Shown piece after piece: positions 1 to 26,311 of a stretch of 64,000 bases of DNA. The stretch comes from Seriola aureovittata (Eukaryota; Chordata; Actinopteri; Carangiformes; Carangidae). The position numbers and the translations under genes are program-made. Numbering within the stretch: the stretch's first letter is position 1; each line of letters starts with the position of its first letter. Under the pieces are notes generated by a model. It saw only the letters and a list, made by a program, of their open reading frames with translations, searched no databases and was not told the origin of the DNA. The stretch is from contig NC_079371.1 of the NCBI RefSeq assembly GCF_021018895.1, positions 11,533,501-11,597,500 on the forward strand, given 5' to 3'.

Positions 1-422
1 TATCATATTCACAATGCTCAATTAAAGGAGGCCATGGATCAGGTTTTAATTAATCTATTTTTAATGCCCATGTGCTATGTTTGGCACTGTAAACATGATG
101 ACAGCAGGGCACAGCAAGGTCAACCATGTGACATTCAGACAGACACAAATATACAGCGCTGTCCCACCCAAACTCTCTGCACTGAATGCCAAGTAGGCAA
201 AAATTAGATACAATGCATTTTCTGTATCTACATATGAAACTGGTATCATAAGAACACTGTTTTAGTTGTGGTCACACAGCTTGATCATCATCCTCTTACG
301 AGAACACGAAAGAAGGACAATAAACATGTGACTGCACAGTTTCATAACAGGGACAAGAAGTTAATTTCCTATTCGTGTCAATACAGCACTATAGCAGGAA
401 CTGTATACAGAGTCATTGTATG
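1..422. other. Left edge, no gene seen
   Basis: I see no splice-bounded coding exon or RNA gene here. The stretch lies 3' of the last map7d3 exon found on the minus strand, so it is probably intron of that gene or of its continuation beyond the window. Open frames are short and unsupported. Confidence 0.4.
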
Positions 423-1590
423 ACATGGACGACTTATCGACTAACAGAAGTGACACCTGAGATTCTCAAGAGGGCCGATAACATCAGACTAGTGCAGGCT
501 GGAGCCAGGCATTATCACAGGCTGCACTCAATCTCAGTTACCAATTTTGCCCCGGTAATGAACATACTGGTAAAATGTGCAGGGCCAGAGTGTCGAGGGG
601 CGAAATCAAGATCTGGGATCCGCCAACCACCAATATGAGCATTCATGGATGAACTCGCCATCACTACGGACTCACTGCCTGTTGCTAGGTGGATTCTGAG
701 GTTGGCGAAGCTGTTCTTCAAGCCTGCAAAATCAGGATCTACAGTGCTGAAAAGGCGGAGAAATTTTGTTTCTTAATTGAGGACATGCCACACTGCAAAT
801 CTTCTTGCAAAGATAGCTGGGTTTACCTACAAACATCAGCAGCATTGCTCTGTATGGAAACTCCCTCCCTGAAATCCACTGAGGAGGAGTTTAAGATTAC
901 GCAAGTAGGATAAATGCTGCAGTACCAGGAACTTTCAGAATCAACAGTTGAAAGGTAAGAGCGACAGTGAGAACTGGAAGAAAGTGCAGAAGCTGCTGAG
1001 GCACAACTGCGCCATAAGGTGCTGGTGGTGGCAGTTGCCAAGGGAAGAGTTGGTCTTGACATGTACTCATCGACTAATAGAATGATTTACATCAGAGATT
1101 CTCAACAGGGACAATAACATCAGACTGTCTATCCACCCAACCTACAGCTGGGGTCTTGCAGAACGACCAGCTTGCCCTCTCTGTGAGAAGTCTGACAAGC
1201 TTGAGCATACCCTGAGCTGCTGCCCAAGAGCTCTTACCCAAAGTCGCTGTTGGTGGGGACATGACCAAGTCCTCCACACAATTGCAGAGAACATCTGCAG
1301 CACCCTAAACATCTGTTGGAAGACAGAGCCGATCAAAAGCAGCATCCACTTTGGCTGCAGTTTCCTTCCCACATCACAGAGACTACACTGCTGCACAATA
1401 TTGTGCTGTGGTCTGACGCATGAAAGTATGTTCTTATGCTTGAGCTCACCGTGCCGTGGAACGAATGTCTGGAGGAGGCCAATGAGTGGAAAAGAGCAAA
1501 GTATGAGGAGCTGAAGATCAACCCTGATGGGGTTGCCTGGGTGAGGGTATATGATGAAAGAACCGAAGCACCTGACGACCCCAGGTAACA
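423..1590 (+). mobile_element. Decayed retroelement-derived coding remnant (RT element 3' end)
   Basis: Plus-strand translation, with several frame changes and stops, gives fragments I recognise from the C-terminal part of a reverse-transcriptase-type polyprotein common in fish and invertebrate genomes. About 1131-1280 reads PTYSWGLAERPACPLC, then a CC-PRALTQ segment followed by HDQVLHTIAE. About 1439-1510 reads ELTVPWNECLEEANEWKRA followed by KYEEL. The CPLC...H arrangement is the zinc-knuckle-like motif of that region. The frame is broken repeatedly, so the copy is dead. A segment at about 423-490 (RLTEVTPEILKRADNIRL in one frame) recurs in diverged form at about 1058-1120, which suggests a rearranged or nested copy. 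The element class is not resolved by eye; a library search would settle it. Confidence 0.6.
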
Positions 1591-3130
1591 TCACTAATGA
1601 TGTGCCCTAGCATAGCATCAGGAAGATGATTGTGTAAGAGATATGAAATAGGACAGAACAGCACTAACAGCTATTTTTTTTCCACTTTTCTCATACACTT
1701 TTTGATCAGTTGTTAAAAAAAATATCCCCACTGTGGGCAGACAGCCTAATTCAGCTGACTTGAAAGACAGTCACGTAATGGCTGAGTGATAGTCATGAGG
1801 CTCTGAATTTCAATTATCTCCACACCAATCTGCAAATGTGAAGGAGAGACGATAAAGAGAAGGTAAAGAAAGTCAAAGGCTTTTGACATTCGGCCCCAGG
1901 GTCAGGGTGGGGTCTGTTTTGCATGGGATGATCTGCCCATAATCAGGCCACTGTGAATCCCTTTGTCTAATGCTACGACAATGAGGCCCTTCACAGCCAC
2001 AGAGGAGGAAGAGGACAGGCAGGTTATGAGAGAGCCAGGCACTACAGGCCACCAAGTAAAAAAATCAGATATCACTTATGAGTAAAAGTACATAGGATAA
2101 AATTCTGCCAATGTAGTTCAAATTGTGTGAATTGTGTGAGTGACCAGCAAAGGTCAGAGAACAGCTGGGGAAACATTTCCCTATGGTTAGCATCCTGCAC
2201 AAGTACTTTGACAGGCAAATGTAGCCGGATATGCATATATAAATCAGAGTCTTTGGTGCCATCCACATATTTCTCTGGGCAACATCATTTCATTGCAGGA
2301 ACACGCATTTGTTGTCAATTCCTCAACTGCATCATGGTTTCTTGTCAGAGGAATACCTCTCTTAGTTCTACCAACAATTAAATTAACCAGTAAAATGTTT
2401 TTGTAGTCTGTCCGTATTTTTCGTAAGTCAGATTCAATGACTTTCATACGGAAATAAAACCAAACATTTCTGGTAATTAAATGGCATAGTGTCGTTTTAC
2501 AAACACAGCACTGTTATTTTCAAGCCATTACTTTGTGCTGCAAAATATTCTCTAAAAATTGTATTGTGATTTTATCCAACACTTAAAAAAAACTTTTTTG
2601 ATAATATATATAACTTATTTTCACAAGTAGACTGTCATACCACCTCTCATCAAGTCCTTATCATCCTACACATGTACTGACTTAAATGTATTCTTTATAA
2701 CTTTGTAGTTTGACTATGGATAAGATTAGAGATACGATCTGAAGCCCAGCATTCAGGTTACTCCATCAGTACAAGCAACTGAACTGAACGACATAGGGCT
2801 GTAAAATAATGCAACATTATTTAGAGTCTAACAAAAAGATGTTGAGCTTTTTTCCATACAACACAGACATGCCTGAGTATGAGTGACTGGGCCCACTAAA
2901 TGCAACATTATCAAATTATTGTCTGCATGTGTCTCCTAAGAATCTATACTTGCATCAATGAGGATATAAAAACAGGGAGGACAGTGGGCCATCACAATTA
3001 TCTGCAGTGGAAATTTTTTACCTCAGCTGATCATTAACATTATACATTTATTTTTGTAAATGTCTGATTCAAACAGTTTGCTCTGTAGGTCAATGATGTT
3101 AGTACCACTAACGTCAATGGGGTTCCTCAC
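1591..3130. other. Probable map7d3 intron, no gene seen
   Basis: AT-rich DNA without a convincing exon on either strand. The donor of the last map7d3 exon (GTGAGG on the minus strand) lies just right of this stretch at 3125-3130, and no in-phase acceptor followed by MAP7-like sequence was found. The next coding exon is therefore likely left of the window. Confidence 0.4.
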
Positions 3131-18715
<15,585 letters not shown>

Positions 18716-18950
18716 TTCTATGAAGTTTTCCTTCTGTGTTTTTTTCTAAAGCTGGGGCGCGTAACACATCGCAGCCGGTAGGACTCGGACACCACGGGGA
18801 CGTGGACATCAAAGAGGGGTATGACAGTAAGAGGTTTCACTCTGATCGGTTTCGCGTCTCAAAGCGCAGAAGAGCAAAACATTCAAAGTGCTGCTGTGTG
18901 AATAGAAAGTGTTGGGAGGTAGTCAGCTGCATATATCCTACAGTAACAAC
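18716..18950 (-). promoter_or_regulatory. map7d3 5' UTR / promoter region
   Basis: Sequence immediately upstream of the map7d3 ATG (18713-18715, minus). It is richer in GC and CpG than the surroundings, and CpG-bearing sequence also extends left into the first intron to about 18250. No clear TATA box is seen, consistent with a broad CpG-type promoter. The transcription start is not determinable by eye. Confidence 0.3.
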
Positions 18951-19178
18951 ATTATATATCAAAGCAATTTAAACACCGAATAAACAGTATTTTAATGTGA
19001 AATCAGTTTGCCATTTTAAACGACTTAAACACAACATTTTTAAATCAAAATCTTGTTTGTGGAGTTTTTTTTTTTTTTTATGAGATCAAGAGCTAACAGT
19101 AAAAACTTCAAACATGGCCTTCGATATATGGACTCTTCCACATCCACTTTCAAGAACATTGCAACACAAAAGGGAAAC

Positions 19179-19832
19179 CAGTGGTGAAAGAAGATTCTTT
19201 ACTTAAGTAAAAGTACAAACACAGCAATGTAAAAATACTCCATTGCAAGTAAAAATCCTACTTAAGTATTAGTAGCAAAATGTTGTTAAAGTATTAAAGT
19301 AGAAACACTTGTTTACTCCCTCTAACTGATATATAATTATCAATGACATCATTAGATGATTAATACTGAAACACAGGTGTGTAAGCAGCATGTAGCTGAA
19401 CTGCTTTATATACAGTATTATATAAATGGACACCAGATAAACCTGAGGGGTTAGATGATTAACGGGAGAGGAAAGAAGAAAAAAACAAAACAAAGTTCTG
19501 ATACACAAATCTGTTTTCAGTTTTTGGACTTTTTCTTTAATCTTTGTCAGAAGCCAAAAAGGTTGGAAAGCAATGGTTAATTTTAAACAATGTGTTGTAT
19601 TCTAAAAGCTTGTTATATTGCATGTATAAAATCTTCATCTTAAGAGTAGCTAGTAACTAAAACTGTCAAATAAATGTAGTGGAGTAGAAAGTACAATATT
19701 TCCATCTGAAATGTAGTGGAGTTGAAGTAGAAAGTAGCATAAAATGTAAATACTCAAATTAAGGACAAGTACCTCAAAATTATACTGATTTACAGAACCT
19801 GAGTAAAGGTACTTAGTTATTTTCCACATCTG
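19179..19832 (+). repeat. hAT-like non-autonomous DNA element (MITE), copy A
   Basis: Begins CAGTGGTGAAAGAAG and ends with an imperfect inverted copy (TTTCCACATCTG). The interior is the fish repeat rich in TACTTAAGTAAAAGTA-type motifs, then AAGTACAATATTTCCATCTG and AAAGTAGCATAAAATG. The same interior recurs at 23606, 27985, 42345 (inverted) and 50354. It lies between map7d3 and the TNF receptor gene and has no coding capacity. Confidence 0.65.
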
Positions 19833-20586
19833 ACGAAAAGTTGTGAAAACGTGCCAAACATTACTGAGTAGTGACTCATCTTTATAATATACGATCTAAG
19901 AGGGTTGCTAGAAAAATACTTGACACATTTGCTATGACAGCCAAGAGCGCCCCCTAGCGTTTATGGAGCAGTTATTGCATATTAATAAATTGAAAGTTTA
20001 TCCTCAAGAGATGTTGTCAACACCAGCTCTTAAGTGTCTGAGGCAGTTAAGAAAACAAACATGATACTTTCATGAAACAGGAATGTTCAGTTAAACAAAC
20101 ACAGTACTTTAATGATAAAATGTTTTTCATTAGGCTCCTGAGATTCTGACAATTTTCAGAGTAGAAAGAAAATAGGTTCTAAATAAAACTGTAATCTTCT
20201 CTGAGAATTTGTTCATAATTTGCTTAAAAAAAATTAGATTAAAAAAGAAATTGAAACCTTACCAGATTTAATGTGCTGAAGAAAGTGCAGAGCTGGAGAT
20301 CAAGGAAAATGGTCAGTTGGCAAACTTCTCCCAGTGAGAGAATAACATTTTCTCAGAGCTCTATGTTCTTTCTCTTGCTATGAACACTGCATCCTCTGTC
20401 CTGGTCTGTCTCACATGCTTTAGCCAGAGGGCCTCTCATCTGTTTTACACGGTAAACAGGAAGTAACACCGCATGTAGGGTTCAGTTGCAATGACCTGGA
20501 TATTGTGTTATTTAACGTGTCTAGCACAAATAATGACTTCTTCTCACTGTACAATTTAATCAGTATTAATCTCTTAAACTTCTTGA

Positions 20587-20592
20587 TTTATT
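20587..20592 (-). other. Candidate poly(A) signal of the TNF receptor gene
   Basis: TTTATT on the plus strand gives AATAAA on the minus strand, about 240 bases downstream of the stop codon of the gene at 20830-24357. Confidence 0.45.
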
Positions 20593-20829
20593 CAGATGCA
20601 ACTCATAAAGCGAACAAAAGGGATAAAAAGTGTTGGGAAAGTCAGTCCTTTGGATATTACTTTCATGCCCCTTATTTCAACTTACAGTCATATCGCATTT
20701 CCCTCAAATTCAATTCATTTCAGTAGAAACTGTATTTGTGTCTTAGCAATAAGTATCAGGCATATTGGGCTGTTATCATGCAAAGTGGGTCAGAAATACT
20801 GGAACAGTTGGAGTCGTGGTAACACATCC

Positions 20830-23800
20830 TTAGGGTCTAAGTGGCCACTTGTTCACCACAGCTCTGTGTATCCTAGCAACAACTTCAGGATTAGGCAAGA
20901 GCGCAGCAGCCTGGGCCAGCTGGGGCAGCAGTGTGTAGGTGGAGGTGCGCAGGTATTGAAAGAGGTCCTGGAAGCCTTGGAGATGAGCGATGACCTGAGG
21001 TGGGACACCCAAAGACTGCCCCAGTCTCCTCAACACGTTCCTGTTGTCAGCAGAGTCCAGCAGCAGGGACAAGTCCTGGACCAAGTCATAGTCGAGCATC
21101 TCAATACTGTGACCTGGACAGAGTCAGAATGACCAGCATGAACTTTAGGAACGAGTCCCAAACTCATTCGTAGAGGGCTCAACCTGCTTGGTGCCCCCCT
21201 GGCAAAATTCATAGGTCCTTTTATGGTCAAAATTAGTAACTTTTTGTTGTTGTCCTGTGTGTGTGTATTACTCAGGTGCTATGGCTTGAGGAAAACATAC
21301 ATACCTTGAGCCATCTCCCATATTGTCTGCAGTTTTTGCTCCAACTGACAATGACACAGAAAAGAAGCAAGACAAGAAGGTAAGACAAAGGTACTACTGT
21401 TTCTGATATCCTTATTTTAATTAATTGATAAATAATGAAAATACTTCATTTTTCAATATAGGGTATATATATTAATCATGTCAATCATTTCAAATCTTTT
21501 CCAGTAACAACTTTTGTGATTTGAAAATACACTTGCTTTTCTCTGTTTCATATCATTAAAAATGGAATAGCTTGGGATCTGACAGCAGAATAAACTCTCA
21601 TAAGGATTAATCAAGTAATCTGGTATGTAGGCAAAATTGTGAATTGACTCAAAGCTTTGCCACATAACAGCTGCTCCAGTCTTATATTGGCTGTGACCTT
21701 TTGATCAAGAGGTCACAGCCTATTGATAATGACAGGTTGGCACATGTCATTATATTGTGTTTGTCTTTTTACCTTTTCACACAATTGTGGCTTAGATGTT
21801 TAAGATTCCTGCCTGTTTACGTACTGTAACACTGAACCCATTAGCATGGAGAATTTGTTTGTTTGTTGGTTTCTTTCTTTCTTCTCAGGAAAACAATGAA
21901 GTCTGTAAGTCTTGGGATTTTTTGTGATTTGTGTGACAACAGATCTACTCGGTTTGTGTGCTGACCATACTGACCACTTGACATTAAGCCAATGGTAATG
22001 GAGCAGTGACTTTTTATTAATAACAGTATATTATATTTAGCAGAAATTGAAACAAGCATGTACATCTTTCGCTGACTGGCTCTATTACTGCCAGGACCCT
22101 AATATTAGGATATATTAGACCACTCTACCTCTTCTCTGGTGTCGCAGCTGCTGTGCTGGTCGTCCTGTGTGATGTTCTCTTTCTTCTGACTGGAGGGCTT
22201 GATGTTGGTGGTGACATTAATCACAATAGAAGTAGGATGCACCTCATTCTCATGGCTCAGTGAGTTTAGGCCTCTGGGACGAGATGTTATTAATGTAAAT
22301 AATTACTTAGGGACAGATGTAGTTAATTTGAATGACTAATCGTTGAGTATATGGCATTTGCAAAGCACCTTGAGGAATCTTCAGCTGGAGCAGTTGTTTG
22401 TGAAGGGGCCTCTGATTGTTTCACTGTTGTCTCTGTGCAGCCGGACAAAGGTGTGTGCTGAAGACCTGCTGCAGACAGTCGTCCCTCAGGTCCATGACAA
22501 TACTCGGGAACCTGCTCTGAATATTGAAACAGGTGTATATGATCCAAACTTAGCGAAGCAAACAAAAGACAGATGATTAGAAGAAACAGAAAAATCATGT
22601 CTAACTCACTGTATCTCTCAGCAGTCAGTAGGGAAGCCCAAAGCAGCACAGCAATGAGGAAAATTGAGGACGCTGTTGCAGAACCAATCAGGACCATTGA
22701 AAATGTTTCCTCTTTTACTCCTCGATTAAACAAAAAAATCCTTTGAGTCAAATTGAATACAAGCAATGAAAAAAATGTTCATGAAAGTCCACAGGGCTAC
22801 TCACTCGTCTCTTCAGGTTCTTTCTTCTTAGGTACAGTGACGGTACTCTCTGTCAGAGAATGATACTCATAACTTTTCCTTGACAAAATTTCTGGAAAAT
22901 CACCAAATCAATAAAACTATTTATACAAGTTTAACATTGTACTGTCAATTGGTCCATGGTTTGTCTCTGGGTCTTACTTGCTTTAGAGCCTTGAGCTGTG
23001 AAAAGCAAACACTCTTTATGGACTTTGTCATGGCCGTAACAAGGCACACAGGGCGGCTCCACTTCCCCAGTCAAGCTCCTGAGTTCATAGTACCTGTACA
23101 CACAACCACATTCATACACTTAATACAGAAACAAAATGCTAGCACTCAGCAGGTGATGGGTGTTAAAGCTGGCACTGTGGGTGCAGCTCACCCTGTGAGG
23201 CACTGCCCACATAGGGCATCATTGGTTAGCGAGCATGCTGTCTTCTCTAGGCGGTTCAGCAGATTGCACTGGGTGCATCTTCTGCATGGATCCACACCTG
23301 TATTGGAGCTGAACTTCCCTTCCTCACACAGAATACACACTCCTTCACCACCATCTCCAAAGCCACAGTCCTGAGAATGATGGACAAATATTCTTGGAGA
23401 CAAGTAGCAAGACAGGCAAAGAAAGGAAAAATGGTGCTACCACAGTAATGTGTTAAATGTGTTACCTGTGAGAGCTGCTCTCCAGGCCCACATACAGGGC
23501 AGGCAACACAGGTGCTATTAGGAAGTAAGAACTCAGTTGGATCACAGGTCTGCTCGGATTGCACCTGCACACACTGAAGCTGAGGAAATACACATTTAAA
23601 ATAATCAGTGCTGGGAAAAGTATTCAGACTCTTTACTAAAGTAAAAGTAGAAAAAAATCACTATTAACACAGTTAAGCCCAAGTAATAGACCTGTGGTTA
23701 TGTTGTAATATGTGGTATTTTATTATATGTTATAAAGCTGAGTTGTAGAAAACCTTATTTCTAAAGATAAGTGAAACTATTAATTTAATTCAAATCAGAT

Positions 23801-24357
23801 TCTTTAAAAAACGCCTCTCAACTGAGTCTGTGGTGTCTTCAAATACGAAAGAATAAAATTGCAGATTGCTGCCCTACAATTATGATAAATGACATTAAAA
23901 CATACTTAAAACATAAATTGACATGCATTGAAAACAGGTTTGAATATTATTATAATAACAGCAGATTAACTTTTATTCCTAAGAAAATACTGTAAGACTT
24001 TAAGGACTGAATGGGACTAAAATTACTCAAGATTTTATATTTTATAAATTTAACACATGCTTTTAGTGTAAAATCTTAATATGTAATATATTGACCTCAG
24101 ATATCAAATAAATGTAGCAAAGTAAACATAAGTACAAACCAAGTACAATCTTTCCATCTGAAATGCAATGCAGTATAGAGAAGAAAGTAGCACAAAATGC
24201 AAATACTCAAGTATAGTACAAGTATAATATAGACCTTGAAGGAATGTTGCATCACATAGTCAGAGTTTTATAAATCTGTAATAGAAAACTTCTGGAAGGT
24301 CAGACTTACCGTGAGCAGGGCAGCATAGAGACAAAGCCTTACTGGCAAACTGTCCAT
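20830..24357 (-). CDS. TNF receptor superfamily member, EDA2R/TROY-like ectodomain with EDAR-like death domain
   Basis: Type I membrane receptor of the TNFR superfamily. Ten coding exons, minus strand: 24357-24310, 23579-23466, 23370-23192, 23093-22978, 22891-22805, 22720-22610, 22516-22369, 22273-22129, 21344-21305, 21113-20830. All phases join and give 423 residues. Residues 1-20 or so form a signal peptide (MDSLPVRLCLYAALLT). Three cysteine-rich repeats follow: CVACPVCGPGEQLSQDCGFG, CEEGKFSSNTGVDPCRRCTQC with CSLTNDALCGQCLTGYYELR, and PPCVPC...KEC. The CGPGEQLSQDCGFGDGGEGVC run and the CRD2-CRD3 join are most like EDA2R (XEDAR) and TNFRSF19 (TROY). A single membrane segment lies at about 190-213 (MVLIGSATASSIFLIAVLLW). 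The last exon encodes a death domain (about 338-420; GFQDLFQYLRTSTYTLLPQL) resembling that of EDAR. Mammalian EDA2R and TROY lack a death domain, so the name stays open between eda2r with an ancestral tail and a fish-specific paralogue. The penultimate tail exon (22516-22369) is the least certain. Confidence 0.85.
23606..24232 (+). repeat. hAT-like MITE, copy B
   Basis: Starts CAGTGCTGGGAAAAGTATTC and continues with TTTACTAAAGTAAAAGTAG. Its right half carries AAGTACAATCTTTCCATCTG and AAAGTAGCACAAAATGC, matching copy A. It sits in the first intron of the TNF receptor gene, and the right end is not sharply defined. Confidence 0.6.
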
Positions 24358-26099
24358 GGTCCTTCTCTAAGGAGATCCCACTTCCTTGCTACAGTTCAAT
24401 TGCCGCCCTAAAAAAATCATATGTATTCTATTTGAACGCAATTTGAAAATTTGGCAACACTTTATCTGTCAAACTTCGCCTCGATACTGTGAGGAAAATT
24501 ACACAAATATATAAACAGCTGATACCAAAACACTCACACAACAAATCTCAACACAATTCTCAGAGGCCAAAGTAGCAGAGCAATAAAAACTTCAACTGAT
24601 CTATATTAGCAGTGTATTGCTCATAGATTAATCTCAAATTTGCAGCCTCCACCAGTGTCAGTGTGGTGTACCTCCCTTCAAGCTTCTCCCCCTTCAGCTA
24701 TGGGGCAGACAGCGATGGCAAAGATCTTTTGGAATCCCCCTGATTCTACATCACGCGTGACGCAAGAGAGGTTCCCAACCTGAGTATCCACCAATGGGCC
24801 GATGAATATGAGACTTTCAGGTCTCCCACCTGGGCACTTCACGTCACACCTGGTCTTCTCACATTCCCTCCGGGGACCCCCCTGTTTGGGCATTGGCTTC
24901 TCAGACAGGGAGGGAAGGAGGAGGAGGGAAGGTAATTAAAATGCATGAATGAGACCCTTGTTAACAAACCTGTTTCCAACAAAGATACACTGTGTGAGTG
25001 AGTGAGTGAGTGTGCAGACTGAAATAAAATCTTTAATACTATTACCACTATTGTTTTGTCCTCTTACTGGCTCCATTGAGGAGAGACAAGCTGAAGGTGA
25101 GACCTATTTGTAAATCTGAGTTAGTTAATGATATAGCTGCAATATACTGTTTGACCACTCTGTGGTAGCATGGAGCCATAAAACTGACAGAAAAAACTAA
25201 TTTTACCACCCTGACAGGATATTATAGGTATAGAAAGGTGGAGTTATTGACATACATTGTCTGTTTAAATTGTTTAGGGTTAAAGGATAGTTATAGTATG
25301 GACTTACTTCCACGTCTATACAGCTGAGAACAAGGCAGACATGCACATCATACATCACACAGGAAAGCCAATTAGATTTGTTTGAGCACATATCACCACA
25401 AGAATATTACTCTGTTACTGTTTGCAGAAAATTTACAACAGCGCCTGACGTATAGAACACACACGCTTACACTCACACTCACACTCACACAAACCTGTGG
25501 TCTTTTTGTTGTGAGCTGCATTTGTAGAAGCAATTGCAGTCTATGTAGATGACGTTTTATGTTTATATGACAAATCATGCCATCTTCTGCTTTTAGCCGC
25601 CGTACGGCATCAGTGTTCATTAGAATAATTTACCAGAAGCATCCATCCCCATGTAGAAGGGATTAAAAAAATGGGAAGCTTACATAACAACCCTGAATAT
25701 AAAGCTTGTTATGTAGAGTGCATCTGTGTCATTTACATGTACACCAACAAGGGTGTGTGTCAAGTCAAACTATTTCTCAACATCAGTCCTCATTCATTAA
25801 ACTTAGCGTTAGGAAACTTATTCGCATTAAAACTCTAACTAAAAACTATTACACTGATACCAGGCGCATTAGAACTGAGCACAAAGAAGTAAAACGTGTT
25901 CATGAGAGAATTTTGAAATTCACTTTTGCAAAGGTTTCACAGTGTCAAGGTTTTAATGTTATCTTGCTTGCTTGGTATGTTTATTGCCGGTGATTAATGA
26001 GTAACTCACAGAACTAAAGGGAGAGGGCGTAGAGGTCTTCTTATACAGAAATAAAGTGACACCAGTCCGCCAGCTTCTCATGAACTGGTGTTGATTGCT
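24358..26099. other. Divergent intergenic region between TNF receptor gene and adgrg4
   Basis: The two genes point away from each other, so this 1.7 kb holds the promoters of both. I see short GTGA and CACACT tandem runs (about 24992-25011 and 25464-25490) and no coding exon. Short open frames near 24680-25048 on the minus strand have no recognisable motif; they could be 5' UTR of the receptor gene. Confidence 0.4.
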
Positions 26100-26152
26100 T
26101 AAGTTCTCACAGAATAGCTTTTGGATTTGACCATTGCAAAGAGAAGAGCATG
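26100..26152 (+). other. Candidate 5' UTR exon of adgrg4
   Basis: Ends at a strong donor (ATG|GTAAGTC). A pyrimidine-rich acceptor (CCACCTTTCAG) follows at 26262, leaving 49 untranslated bases before the start codon at 26312. The left border is a guess. The exon is inferred only from splice signals. Confidence 0.3.
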
Positions 26153-26311
26153 GTAAGTCTCAGTTATTTTCTTAGCCACAGAGATATAACCTTAATCATT
26201 GTGTCATTTCTTCATAGTGAATGCAAATGAAAACTATTCTTTCAATTGTTGCCACCTTTCAGCAGATGACCACTTGACTGACACGGAAAGCCCTGTATTT
26301 TGGTTGCTGCC

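Noticed and set aside
1142..1594. Minus-strand 150-codon open frame
   Set aside because: Antisense of the retroelement fragment, which reads meaningfully only on the plus strand.
20596..21132. Plus-strand 178-codon open frame
   Set aside because: Antisense shadow of the death-domain exon; no motif of its own.
22931..23119. Independent small gene from minus-strand frame
   Set aside because: It is the third cysteine-rich exon of the TNF receptor read past its splice borders.
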